From assembly GCA_963766295.1 (NCBI GenBank), contig CAVXYW010000002.1, forward strand, positions 1,116,001 through 1,180,000: DNA of 64,000 nucleotides, written 5' to 3'. The notes beneath the pieces are model-generated. The model was not told where the DNA came from, made no database searches, and saw nothing but the letters and a program-made list of their open reading frames with translations. Below, piece by piece: positions 15,901 through 24,760 of the stretch. The stretch's first letter is position 1. Each line of letters begins with the position of its first letter. The translations under genes were made by a program, and so were the position numbers. This DNA is from JBBDRJ01 sp963766295. Lineage in GTDB: Bacteria > Actinomycetota > JAICYB01.

Positions 15901-17494
15901 GGAGTACCTCCTCGATGCTCGTCACACCTTCGAGTGCTTTGCGAAGTCCGTCTTCGCGCAGCGTGCGCATCCCCTCAGCAACTGCGTGCTTCTTGATGTC
16001 TTCGGCCGGATACCTCTCTACCGTGAGCCTTCGAAGCTCATCTGATAGGCGAAGAATCTCGACGATCGCGATCCGCCCGAGGAATCCCGTCCCTGAGCAG
16101 GCGTTGCATCCGGTGGCCCTGTACAGGGTCGGCACGCCTCTTCCGGGCGTGGACGGCCAACCTTCCAGCTGCTTCAGCATTTCCGCTTCGGGCTGGTAGG
16201 CCTCGGCGCACTTGGCGCACAACCGCCGGCAGAGGCGCTGCGCAACCACGCATTCGAGCGCAGACGCCACAAGGAACGGCTCGACCCCCATCTCGACGAG
16301 GCGGGTTAGAGCCGACGCTGCGTCGTTGGTGTGCAGGGTCGCGAACACCAAGTGTCCGGTGAGTGCCGCCTGTATGCCGATCGTGGCTGTCTCGTGGTCG
16401 CGCACCTCGCCGACCATCAAGACGTCGGGGTCGGTCCTCAGGATCGAACGAAGCGCCGTCGCGAAAGACAGTCCGGCCTTGGGATGCACCTGGATCTGGT
16501 TCAAGCCTCTCAGGCGCGCTTCGACCGGGTCTTCGACGGTGACGATGTTGAGCTCGGGCTCGTTGATCTCCTCGAGAGTCGCGTACAGCGTCGTCGTCTT
16601 CCCCGACCCTGTCGGCCCCGTCAAGAGGACTGCTCCGTGCGGGCGCGCGATCACCTCGCGGTAGAGGCCCAGAGCGTGTTCTCCGAAGCCCAGATCCTCG
16701 AGCCGAGGGACACCTCCCGAATGGCGGTCGAGGATACGAAGGACGACCTTCTCCCCCCAGCTCGTGGGGAGTGTCGCAACACGAAGGTCGACAGGACGGC
16801 GATCCATGGTCACCGTGATACGTCCGTCCTGCGGAAGGCGCTTCTCAGAGATGTCTAGATCGGACATAACCTTCAAGCGCGAGATCATCCCGGCATGCAG
16901 GGACTTCTTCGTGTGCATCGCTTCGCTGAGCACGCCGTCTACGCGGAAACGGATGCGGATATCGCGTTCCTGGGGCTCGATGTGGATGTCTGAAGCGCGT
17001 TGCTGGATGGCCGTCGAGATGATTCGGTTGATCGCCTTGACGATCGGTGCGTCGGCAGCGCCGAATTCGGCTTCGTCCTCTTCTTCTTCCTCGCCTTTAG
17101 AAGCCGCTTCCTCGAGAAGCGACTCGGCCGTACGGTCGAGGCGATCGATACGCCGAAGGACGGCGTCGATGTCGTCCGGGGGCGCAACGAGGACGTCGAT
17201 CTCGCGTCCTGTGAATGTTCGGATGTCGTCCAGAGCGATGACGTTCGCCGGGTCGGCGATCGCGATGATGAGGTTCTTTCCCTTGAAGCCGACGGGAACC
17301 GCTCGGTGACGCCGGATCAAGTTATGAGAAACGAGCTCCCAAGCGTCGGTGTCTATCGGGTAGTCGTTGAGGTTTTCTTCGAACCGATAGCCGAGCCGTT
17401 TGGCCAGCGCGGCAAGCTTGCGCGTGACCTCTTGGGGGCTGAGGTCATTCTCATTGGACTTGGAACCTTCTCGTTGCATGACAACGTCGGGCAT
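15887..17494 (-). CDS. pilB: Pilus extension ATPase PilB
   Basis: Hexameric assembly ATPase of the GspE/PilB family, 535 residues. The N-terminal MshEN-like domain (about 20-125) includes RRHRAVPVGFKGKNLIIAIA; an acidic linker follows (EEEEEDEAEF). The catalytic core shows Walker A GPTGSGKTTTLY, Asp box, RTDPDVLMVGEVRD and GHLVFATLHTNDAASA, and the C-terminal tetracysteine zinc motif (CRRLCAKC and CNACSGTGFLGR). A GGAGGT ribosome binding site precedes the ATG. It is the first gene of the pilBTC unit, 63 nt past aroE in the reading direction. Confidence 0.96.
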   Translation of the reverse strand: MPDVVMQREGSKSNENDLSPQEVTRKLAALAKRLGYRFEENLNDYPIDTDAWELVSHNLIRRHRAVPVGFKGKNLIIAIADPANVIALDDIRTFTGREIDVLVAPPDDIDAVLRRIDRLDRTAESLLEEAASKGEEEEEDEAEFGAADAPIVKAINRIISTAIQQRASDIHIEPQERDIRIRFRVDGVLSEAMHTKKSLHAGMISRLKVMSDLDISEKRLPQDGRITVTMDRRPVDLRVATLPTSWGEKVVLRILDRHSGGVPRLEDLGFGEHALGLYREVIARPHGAVLLTGPTGSGKTTTLYATLEEINEPELNIVTVEDPVEARLRGLNQIQVHPKAGLSFATALRSILRTDPDVLMVGEVRDHETATIGIQAALTGHLVFATLHTNDAASALTRLVEMGVEPFLVASALECVVAQRLCRRLCAKCAEAYQPEAEMLKQLEGWPSTPGRGVPTLYRATGCNACSGTGFLGRIAIVEILRLSDELRRLTVERYPAEDIKKHAVAEGMRTLREDGLRKALEGVTSIEEVLRVVV

Positions 17495-17556
17495 GCGACC
17501 TCCGCAGGTAGCTTCCCTGGTGTCGGCCCCTGACCTGCGCGGATGAGGATGGAGCG

Positions 17557-18396
17557 CTAGCCGCGACCAACGGCTGCGAATGCGGCTTTGCGCATGACCT
17601 CGACCGGCGCTTCTTCGCCCCAGAAGGTCGTATAGGCGCCCGCTCCTTGGAGCACGAGCATGTTCAGTCCGTCGGCCGCTTCAACACCGGCACGCCGGGC
17701 CTCGTGCACGAGCATCGTTTCGTTCGGTCCGTAGACCAAGTCGAGCAGGGCCCGGCAGGGCGATCCCTTTAAGTCGCTCGTCTTCAGAACGGACTCGGAT
17801 CCGTCCAGACCGACCGAAGTCGCGTGCACGATCAAGTCGGCTTCCTTCGCGGCACCGGTCAGGTCCTTCCAGGGGATGACTTGCGCGCTGCGTCCGATCG
17901 CGCCCCGGAGCTTCTCGGCCCGGGCGGGTGTGCGATTGGCGATCCAGATCTCGCCGCCGCTGTCCACCAGGGCCCGAGCCGCCGCCCGGCCTGCGCCGCC
18001 TGCTCCGATCAGCAAAGCCTTGGATCCGTCGAGCTCGGCCCCCAGCTCGACAAGGGACGCACGAACGCCCTCGACGTCGCTGTTGTCGCCGACGATTTCG
18101 TCCCCTTCGAAGGTCAGCGTGTTCACAGCCTCCGTCCACTGCGCTTCTTCGGTGACGGTTCCGCAAAGATCGAACGCCGCACGCTTGTGTGGGAGTGTGA
18201 CGTTCAGCCCGCGGACGCCGCCCGCGCGCATGCCCTCGACGAAGGCATCGAAGTTCTCGGGGGCGACATCGAACGCGACGTAGACAGCGTTCCTTTTGTC
18301 GTGTCGCAGTGCGGCGTTCTGGATGGCCGGCGAAAGCGAGTGACCGACGGGATGTCCGACCACGCCGAGTAAGGCCGTCGCGGCGTCGATCTCCAT
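17557..18396 (-). CDS. aroE: Shikimate dehydrogenase
   Basis: NADPH-dependent reduction of 3-dehydroshikimate to shikimate. In 279 residues: VVGHPVGHSLSPAIQNAAL substrate-binding start (about 12-30), catalytic Lys in NVTLPHKRAAFD (about 66-77), LLIGAGGAGRAAARAL Rossmann loop, and the late NMLVLQGAGAYTTFWG helix with the conserved Gln. The start overlaps the mltG stop as TGATG, so it is translated with mltG. The other aro genes lie 10 kb further on, past the pilus locus. Confidence 0.95.
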   Translation of the reverse strand: MEIDAATALLGVVGHPVGHSLSPAIQNAALRHDKRNAVYVAFDVAPENFDAFVEGMRAGGVRGLNVTLPHKRAAFDLCGTVTEEAQWTEAVNTLTFEGDEIVGDNSDVEGVRASLVELGAELDGSKALLIGAGGAGRAAARALVDSGGEIWIANRTPARAEKLRGAIGRSAQVIPWKDLTGAAKEADLIVHATSVGLDGSESVLKTSDLKGSPCRALLDLVYGPNETMLVHEARRAGVEAADGLNMLVLQGAGAYTTFWGEEAPVEVMRKAAFAAVGRG

Positions 18397-19388
18397 CAGT
18401 GCACCTCTTCGGGGCGCTGCTGCTTGAGGCGCTCGAACTCTTCGGGTGAGTTCGTGAACCCATGCCGTCCGGACGGATCGATGACTACGTAGTAGATCCA
18501 GTCACCGTTGGCCGGATGCAATGCAGCATTCAGCGAGTCCAAGCCTGGACTCGCGATCGGCGTCGGCGGCAGGCCGTCGATCAGGTACGTGTTGTACGGC
18601 GACTGACGCTGAAGATCTGCGCGGGTCGGCACTTTGTGCTCGTCGAGCCCGTAGAGCGCAGTGATGTCGATCTGCAGTCGCATCCCCCTTGCCAGGCGGT
18701 TGTAGATAACTGCTGCCACCTTCGGTCGGTCTTCGGCAACCCTCGCTTCTCTCTCCACAAGCGAAGCTATGACTACCGCTTGGTATCTGGACAGGCCCCG
18801 GCTCTCGGGCAGCGACCAGTCGAGCGAGACGGTGCGCTGCTCGAATTGCTCCACCATCCTCCGGACGACGCCTTGCGCGTTCTCTCGCTCACCAACGAAA
18901 TACGACTCGGGGAACAGCAAACCTTCCAACAGATTGACTTCCGGTGGTTGGATCGAAGCCCTGGCAACCGCGCTATTGGCAGCCGCGATGAAGTCGGCGC
19001 CGACGATCTGCGTGCGCGCTTGCAAACGCTCGGCGATCTGCTTCAAGCTGAAACCTTCAGGGATCGGAACCGTGACACCCTTCTCGATGGGAGCTTTGGA
19101 CAACACGTCCAGCGCCGCTTGAACTCCCATTCCTTCTGCCATGTCATAGCGCCCGGCTTGAAGTTCCCCTTCGAGCCCGCGCACGCGGGCCATCACGCGG
19201 AAGAAGATCGTTGAACTGATCACGTCAGTGGTCTCCAGCTGAGCGGCGACCTGGCTCGTCGTTGCGCCGGACGCCACTTCGATCTGAACGGGATCGCCCG
19301 GACTGGGCCTGTAGAGGTAAGCGACAGCCGCTAAGGCCAAAACCACAGCCAGAAGGACGGCGCCGGCAGTTAGCAGCTTTCGTTTCAT
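18396..19388 (-). CDS. mltG: Endolytic murein transglycosylase MltG
   Basis: Cleaves nascent glycan strands and so sets peptidoglycan strand length. The 330-residue protein has an N-terminal membrane anchor (about 5-27), a LysM-like part (IEVASGATTSQVAAQLE), and the YceG catalytic domain with the catalytic Glu in ASLVEREARV (about 212-221), YNRLARGMRLQID and the late GLPPTPIASPGLDSLNAALHP (about 270-290). It overlaps ruvX by 4 nt and aroE by 1 nt. The alaS-ruvX-mltG-aroE order is typical of Actinobacteria. Confidence 0.94.
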   Translation of the reverse strand: MKRKLLTAGAVLLAVVLALAAVAYLYRPSPGDPVQIEVASGATTSQVAAQLETTDVISSTIFFRVMARVRGLEGELQAGRYDMAEGMGVQAALDVLSKAPIEKGVTVPIPEGFSLKQIAERLQARTQIVGADFIAAANSAVARASIQPPEVNLLEGLLFPESYFVGERENAQGVVRRMVEQFEQRTVSLDWSLPESRGLSRYQAVVIASLVEREARVAEDRPKVAAVIYNRLARGMRLQIDITALYGLDEHKVPTRADLQRQSPYNTYLIDGLPPTPIASPGLDSLNAALHPANGDWIYYVVIDPSGRHGFTNSPEEFERLKQQRPEEVH

Positions 19389-19798
19389 GCCCGGCGGGAC
19401 TCCAAGTAGGCCTGAAGGAACACGGCTGCGGCGACTTTGTCGATCACTCCGCGCTGCTTGCGGGAATCAGTCCCTGCGGCTCGCATGGCTCTCGCAGCTT
19501 CCTTCGTGGACAAGCGCTCGTCCCAACGCGTGACCGTGAGACCTGTCGCCACCTCCAGATCACGGGCGAAGGCTTCCGCGTTGTCAGCTTCGGGTCCTTT
19601 GGATCCATCCATTCGGAAAGGGATGCCGACCACTATCTCCTCCACTTCGTGTTCCCGAACTCTTTCAACCACGGCTTCGATCGGCGAGGAGTGAGAGACA
19701 TCAACCACTTCGAGTCCCTGTGCAGTTATTCCCAACGGGTCGGAAAGCGCCAGCCCGATGCGGACGCTTCCGACATCCACTCCTAGGATTCGCGGCAT
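19385..19798 (-). CDS. ruvX: Pre-16S rRNA nuclease / Holliday junction resolvase-like RuvX
   Basis: RNase H-fold protein of the YqgF family; in E. coli it matures the 16S rRNA 5' end. 137 residues, normal size. Seen: ILGVDVGSVRIGLALSD (first catalytic Asp), VVGIPFRMDGSKGPEA, and WDERLSTKEAARAM with the second acidic residue; a late Asp lies in GVIDKVAAAVFLQ. It abuts alaS (stop and start share one base). Confidence 0.93.
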   Translation of the reverse strand: MPRILGVDVGSVRIGLALSDPLGITAQGLEVVDVSHSSPIEAVVERVREHEVEEIVVGIPFRMDGSKGPEADNAEAFARDLEVATGLTVTRWDERLSTKEAARAMRAAGTDSRKQRGVIDKVAAAVFLQAYLESRRA

Positions 19799-22398
19799 CA
19801 GGACAGCGCGTTCTCCGCTTCGCGCTCAGCAACGGCAAGCGCCTCGTCCAGCCCCTCCGGTTGCCGTCCACCGGCCATGGCGAGATCGGGCTTGCCTCCG
19901 GCACCGCCGCCTATACGCTGCGCTGCAGCCCGAAGGATCTCCTTCGCATCGACGCCGAGACTCTTGGTGGCGGCCGCAGCGAGGTTCACCTTGCCGTCGG
20001 CCGCCGCGCCGAGGATCACGATGCTCGGCCCGATCTTGTCCCTCACCGACGCCGCTAGATCGCGCAAGACATTCAACGCATCGTCCCGACGAGCGACGAG
20101 AAGCTTCGCTTTCCCAGCATCGCGAGCCTTCGGCGCGAGCTCGTCGACGGCCGCCGACACACCGGATCGCTGCTGAGCTTCGAGCCTTTTCTCCAATTCC
20201 TTCTGCGTCTTGAGCAACCGCTCGATTCCGGATACGAGATCGTCCGAACCCACCTTCACCAGCTCCGCGGCCCGCTCGGCTTCCCGGAGTCGCGCGTTGA
20301 CCCACTTCAGTCCCTCGACACCGGTCAACGCCTCGACGCGGCGGATGTTGGATCCGATGCTCCCCTCCCCCAGCAGCTTCACGAATCCGACGCGGCCGGT
20401 ATGCGGTACGTGCGTACCGCCGCATAGCTCATATGAGTAGTCGCCGATCTCTACAACGCGCACTTCGTCCCCGTACTTCTCCTCGAAGAACGCCATCGCG
20501 TTGTATCGATCGATCGCTTCCTTGTAGCTGGTCTCGAACGCGCGGACGGCATCGTCGGAAGCCACGCGCGAGTTGACCGTCTCTTCGATCTCCTCCAAGG
20601 AGTCCGGATCGACGGCCGAGAAGTGCGAGAAGTCGAAGCGCAAGCGGCCGGGCTCGACCAGAGAGCCCATCTGGCGGACATGCTCACCGAGAACATTGCG
20701 CAAAGTGTGGTGGAGCATGTGCGTTGCGGTGTGAGCCTGCTCGGCCCCCACGCGGCTAGAAGGGTCGACACGCAACTCCATCTCTTGATCGAGATGGATC
20801 TCTCCATCAGTCACGCGAACCGCGTGCAGTACGGCGGCCCCTAACGTCTGCGTATCTATCACCTCGCCGCGTGCGTCGCCGCTGGTGACCAGTCCCCGGT
20901 CGCCTATCTGTCCGCCGCCCTCGGGGTAGAACGGCGTCGAATCGAAGACAACACCAACTTCTTCTCCTGCGTGCGCAGAGGCAATGGGTTCGTTGCCTTT
21001 CACTACTGCAAGGACCCTTCCAGTTGCTTCCAATTGGTCGTAGCCCTGAAAGATCGTCGGCGCTACATCGAGCCGAACCTGACTTACGGCGCGAGCTTTC
21101 TCGCCCTCAGTAACTGCGCGGGACCTGGTTTTCTGTTTCTCCATCAAGCGCTCGAAGGCCTCTTCATCGACCTCGAGACCCTCACGACGAGCGACGTCGC
21201 GTGTGATGTCAAGCGGAAATCCGTAAGTGTCATGAAGGCGGAAAGCGACCTCGCCCGGGATCTTCCCGTCCTTCTTGGATTCTTTGACCGCTTCCTCGAG
21301 CATGCCCAGGCCGGCGTCGAGCGTCTGCGAAAAACGTTGCTCCTCACGCCGAAGGGTTTCGAGTACTCCATCACGGTTTCGCTCGAGCTCGGGGTACGTG
21401 CTCCCGAACACGTCGATCGTCGTCTGCGCCATCGGAGGGAGAAGCTCACCTGTGTGTCCGCTGAGCCGCGCTTCCGTCAATGCTCGCCGGAGAACGCGCC
21501 TGAGGATGTATCCGCGCCCTTCATTAGAAGGCGCGACTCCATCTGCGATGAGGAACGTCGCCGAACGGGCGTGGTCCGTGACGATCTGCAGGAGCCGATC
21601 TTCAGCAGGTGAGCCAAGGTAGGTGGCTCCCGTGATCTCGGATGCTTTTGCAACGAGGGGCGCGATCTCGTCCGTGTCCCAAACCGTCGGGACGTCTTGA
21701 AGGATCTGTGAGATGCGCTCCAGACCCATACCCGTGTCGATGCCGGTCTGTGGCAGATCGCCGACAACGTGGAAAGGGACGTCCTGTACCCATTGCATGA
21801 GCACGAGGTTGTAGATCTCCTGGTAGCGCTCGGGGCTTCCGGCCGGCCCGTTAGCGGCCTCAGGTCCATAAGCGGGGCCACGGTCGACGAAGATCTCCGT
21901 TGACGGACCGCAAGGACCGGCCACGCCCATCTGCCAGAAGTTGTCCTCTTCTCCGAAGGGCACGACGCGATCCGGTGCGATGCCCACTACTTTCGTCCAT
22001 ACGTCGACGGTCTCGTCATCCGAGTCGAGGACGGTCACCCAGAGTCGATTCGCGTCGATCTTGAGCACCTGCGTCATGAGTTCCCACGCCCACGTACAGG
22101 CCTCGGCCTTCCAGTAGTCACCGAAGGAGAAGTTGCCGAGCATCTCGAAGAGCGTGCAGTCCTTCGCGTTGGTCCCGACGTCATCGATGTTCTCGGTGCG
22201 GAAACACTTCTGGACGCTCGTCGCCCGTGGGAACGGTGCCGGTTCTTCGCCAAGCAGGTAACGCTTGAACGGCACCATTCCGGCGACCGTGAACATGAGG
22301 GTGGGGTCGTTCGGGATCAACGGCGCGGACGGGACCACGCGGTGTCCCCGTTCCTCGTAAAAGGACAGGAAAGTACGCCTTATTTCACGGGCCAGCAT
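19798..22398 (-). CDS. alaS: Alanyl-tRNA synthetase
   Basis: Charges tRNA-Ala and clears mischarged Ser/Gly. The 866-residue enzyme is full length: class II core with FLSFYEERGHRVVPSAPLIP (about 10-29), FRTENIDDVG, NFSFGDYWK; the editing domain with the zinc-binding HTATHMLHH and CGGTHV; and the C-Ala oligomerisation domain (KLLVARRDD ... GGAGGKPDLAMAGG). TAACCT lies 6 nt before the ATG with no ribosome binding site, so it heads a leaderless transcript alaS-ruvX-mltG-aroE. The 61-nt gap to katG is too short for a T-box. Confidence 0.97.
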   Translation of the reverse strand: MLAREIRRTFLSFYEERGHRVVPSAPLIPNDPTLMFTVAGMVPFKRYLLGEEPAPFPRATSVQKCFRTENIDDVGTNAKDCTLFEMLGNFSFGDYWKAEACTWAWELMTQVLKIDANRLWVTVLDSDDETVDVWTKVVGIAPDRVVPFGEEDNFWQMGVAGPCGPSTEIFVDRGPAYGPEAANGPAGSPERYQEIYNLVLMQWVQDVPFHVVGDLPQTGIDTGMGLERISQILQDVPTVWDTDEIAPLVAKASEITGATYLGSPAEDRLLQIVTDHARSATFLIADGVAPSNEGRGYILRRVLRRALTEARLSGHTGELLPPMAQTTIDVFGSTYPELERNRDGVLETLRREEQRFSQTLDAGLGMLEEAVKESKKDGKIPGEVAFRLHDTYGFPLDITRDVARREGLEVDEEAFERLMEKQKTRSRAVTEGEKARAVSQVRLDVAPTIFQGYDQLEATGRVLAVVKGNEPIASAHAGEEVGVVFDSTPFYPEGGGQIGDRGLVTSGDARGEVIDTQTLGAAVLHAVRVTDGEIHLDQEMELRVDPSSRVGAEQAHTATHMLHHTLRNVLGEHVRQMGSLVEPGRLRFDFSHFSAVDPDSLEEIEETVNSRVASDDAVRAFETSYKEAIDRYNAMAFFEEKYGDEVRVVEIGDYSYELCGGTHVPHTGRVGFVKLLGEGSIGSNIRRVEALTGVEGLKWVNARLREAERAAELVKVGSDDLVSGIERLLKTQKELEKRLEAQQRSGVSAAVDELAPKARDAGKAKLLVARRDDALNVLRDLAASVRDKIGPSIVILGAAADGKVNLAAAATKSLGVDAKEILRAAAQRIGGGAGGKPDLAMAGGRQPEGLDEALAVAEREAENALS

Positions 22399-22404
22399 GA
22401 AAGA

Positions 22405-22410
22405 AGGTTA
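22405..22410 (-). promoter_or_regulatory. Leaderless -10 hexamer of alaS
   Basis: TAACCT, 6 nt, ATG on the minus strand. It lies just downstream of katG in reading order, giving alaS a promoter independent of katG. Confidence 0.5.
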
Positions 22411-22459
22411 CCGGCAGCGAAGCGACCGGCAGTCGATGCTGCCTTTTAGTGGTCTCTGA

Positions 22460-24649
22460 TCAGCTGACGGGCCGGGTTATGTCAAAGCGATCGAGGTTCA
22501 TGACCTTGCCCCACGCTGCCACGAAGTCACGGACGAACATCTTGTTCCCGTCGTCGCTGGCGTAGATCTCAGAGAGCGCCCGAAGCTGGGAGTTCGCACC
22601 GAATACAAGGTCAACCGAGGTTGCCGTCCACTTGACCTGACCCGATTCTCGATCGCGACCCTCATACACATTCTCGTCCGACGTCGAGGCCTTCCATTCC
22701 GTGCCCATGTCGAGCAGGTTCACGAAGAAGTCGTTTGTCAAGGTCTCACGCCGGTCAGTGAGAACGCCGTGGTCGGACGCCCGGAAGTTGGCGTTCAACG
22801 CACGCATGCCGCCGATGAGGACCGTCATCTCGGGAGCCGTCAACGTTAAAAGATCGGCCCGGTCGAGCAGAAGGACCTCCGCCGGCACCTTCTCTCCTGC
22901 TCGCAGGTAGTTGCGGAACCCATCTGCCGCCGGTTCGAGGACGGCGAACGCCTCGACATCGGTCTGCTTCTGCGACGCATCAGTGCGTCCGGGAGCGAAG
23001 GGAACCTTCACCTCATGCCCGGCCTTCGTCGCGGCCTTCTCCACGGCGGCGCATCCACCAAGGACGATCAGATCGGCCAGCGAGACCTTCGTGCCCTTGG
23101 GCAACGCTTTGTTGAAGTCCTCCTGGATCCGCTTGAACTTCTGGATCACTTTTGCCAACTCGTGGTTGGATTCCCAATCCTTCTGCGGTGCAAGACGGAT
23201 CCGCGCACCATTGGCACCGCCTCGCTTGTCCGTGCCCCGAAAGCTGGCCGCCGATGCCCATGCGGTTGAGACCAACTGGGAGATCGAGAGTCCGGACGCG
23301 AGGATTCTGTCCTTGAGTGCAGCGACGTCTTCCTTCTCGATCAACTTGTGGTCGACCTCGGGGACCGGGTCCTGCCACAGCTGCGCTTCGGGAACCCACG
23401 GACCGAGGTAGCGCGAGACCGGACCCATGTCGCGGTGCAACAGCTTGTACCAAGCTTTGGCGAACGCTTCCTCGAGCTGGTCGGGGTTCTCGTGAAAGCG
23501 TTTCGCGATCGGCCCGTAGATCGGATCCAGCTTCAGCGAAAGGTCCGTCGTCAGCATCATCGGAGCGTGCCGCTTCGATGGATCATGCGCATCCGGCACG
23601 GTGCCCTGAGCCTCAGGGTTCTTTGGTGCCCACTGCTTCGCTCCGGCGGGGCTCGAGGTCAGTTCGTAGTCGTAGGAGAACAGGTTGTCGAGGAACCCGT
23701 TATCCCACTTGGTCGGCTCGTTGGTCCATGCCCCCTCGAGCCCGCTGGTCACCGTGTCGGCGCCCTTGCCGGTGGCGAAGGTGCTCGTCCAGCCGAAGCC
23801 TTGCTCCTCGAGGGACGCACCCTCGGGTTCAGGCCCAACGTAGTCGGCGGAGGCGGCACCGTGTGTCTTGCCGACGGTGTGACCGCCGATGATTAGCGCA
23901 ACCGTCTCTTCGTCGTTCATGGCCATGCGTTTGAAAGTCTCTCGAATGTCTCTGGCGGCGGCGAGCGGATCCGGGTTGCCGGCCGGGCCCTCCGGGTTCA
24001 CGTAGATGAGGCCCATCTGCACGGCGCCGAAAGGACGGGCGAATTCCCCAGGCCCGCTATAACGATCAGCTCCGAGCCACGTGTCCTCGTTGCCCCAGAG
24101 AGTCTCGTCCGGCTCCCAGGTGTCGAGTCGCCCGAAGCCGAAGCCAAACGTCTTGAACCCCATCGACTCGTAGGCAACGTTGCCGGCGAAGACGATCAGG
24201 TCGGCCCACGAGATCTTCCTGCCGTACTTTTTCTTGATCGGCCAGAGCAACCTGCGCGCCTTGTCGAGGTTCGCATTGTCGGGCCAGCTGTTGGTCGGGG
24301 CAAAGCGCTGCGCCCCGGTGCCGCCACCGCCCCGGCCGTCCTCGATGCGGTACGTGCCGGCGGCGTGCCACGTCATCCGAATAAGGAGTGGGCCGTAGTG
24401 GCCGTAGTCGGCCGGCCACCAGTCTTGCGACGTCGTCATGACGTCGATGACGTCCCGCTTCAGCGCGTCAAGATCGAGAGTCTTGAATTCCTCTTTGTAG
24501 TCGTAGCCCTCACCCATCGGGTCGGGCAGTGGCGAGTGCTGGCGAAGGATGCTCAGGTCCAGCTGATTCGGCCACCAGTCCTTGTTCGACCTCGGCACCG
24601 CCGCCTTGGGAGTCGGGGATGGGATAACCGGGCTTTCGCTCTCGGACAC
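22460..24649 (-). CDS. katG: Catalase-peroxidase KatG
   Basis: Bifunctional haem enzyme that decomposes hydrogen peroxide and oxidises donors. The 729 residues form the two-domain duplicated fold. Distal site: RMTWHAAGTYR (Arg, Trp, His); proximal His in IIGGHTVGKTHG; the Trp-Tyr-Met adduct is complete (Trp in TWHAAG, Tyr in GLIYVNPEGP, Met in RMAMNDEET). GTG start with AAGGGAGG ribosome binding site. No furA-type repressor gene is adjacent, unlike many mycobacteria. An aquaporin gene lies upstream on the same strand. Confidence 0.97.
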   Translation of the reverse strand: MSESESPVIPSPTPKAAVPRSNKDWWPNQLDLSILRQHSPLPDPMGEGYDYKEEFKTLDLDALKRDVIDVMTTSQDWWPADYGHYGPLLIRMTWHAAGTYRIEDGRGGGGTGAQRFAPTNSWPDNANLDKARRLLWPIKKKYGRKISWADLIVFAGNVAYESMGFKTFGFGFGRLDTWEPDETLWGNEDTWLGADRYSGPGEFARPFGAVQMGLIYVNPEGPAGNPDPLAAARDIRETFKRMAMNDEETVALIIGGHTVGKTHGAASADYVGPEPEGASLEEQGFGWTSTFATGKGADTVTSGLEGAWTNEPTKWDNGFLDNLFSYDYELTSSPAGAKQWAPKNPEAQGTVPDAHDPSKRHAPMMLTTDLSLKLDPIYGPIAKRFHENPDQLEEAFAKAWYKLLHRDMGPVSRYLGPWVPEAQLWQDPVPEVDHKLIEKEDVAALKDRILASGLSISQLVSTAWASAASFRGTDKRGGANGARIRLAPQKDWESNHELAKVIQKFKRIQEDFNKALPKGTKVSLADLIVLGGCAAVEKAATKAGHEVKVPFAPGRTDASQKQTDVEAFAVLEPAADGFRNYLRAGEKVPAEVLLLDRADLLTLTAPEMTVLIGGMRALNANFRASDHGVLTDRRETLTNDFFVNLLDMGTEWKASTSDENVYEGRDRESGQVKWTATSVDLVFGANSQLRALSEIYASDDGNKMFVRDFVAAWGKVMNLDRFDITRPVS

Positions 24650-24699
24650 CGTCAGCCTCCCTTGGAAGACGCCAGAACCTGAATGTGAACTCGGCCCAG

Positions 24700-24705
24700 A
24701 TTGTA
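24700..24705 (-). promoter_or_regulatory. Candidate katG -10 element
   Basis: TACAAT on the minus strand, about 50 nt before the katG GTG; the -35 region is poor (CACTGC at 17 nt), as expected for an activated promoter. No Fur- or OxyR-like palindrome is evident in the 111-nt gap. Confidence 0.35.
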
Positions 24706-24760
24706 CGACCGGTGCCGACTCAGCAGTGGAGCGATTCTTGCTACGTCCGGGTCGTTTAGG

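Noticed and set aside
6963..17494. Secretin PilQ in the pilus locus
   Set aside because: No protein with a secretin domain is present; every gene in the locus is otherwise assigned and the organism looks monoderm.
22399..22459. T-box or other riboswitch upstream of alaS
   Set aside because: Only 61 nt separate it from katG and a -10 hexamer lies 6 nt from the ATG, leaving no leader.
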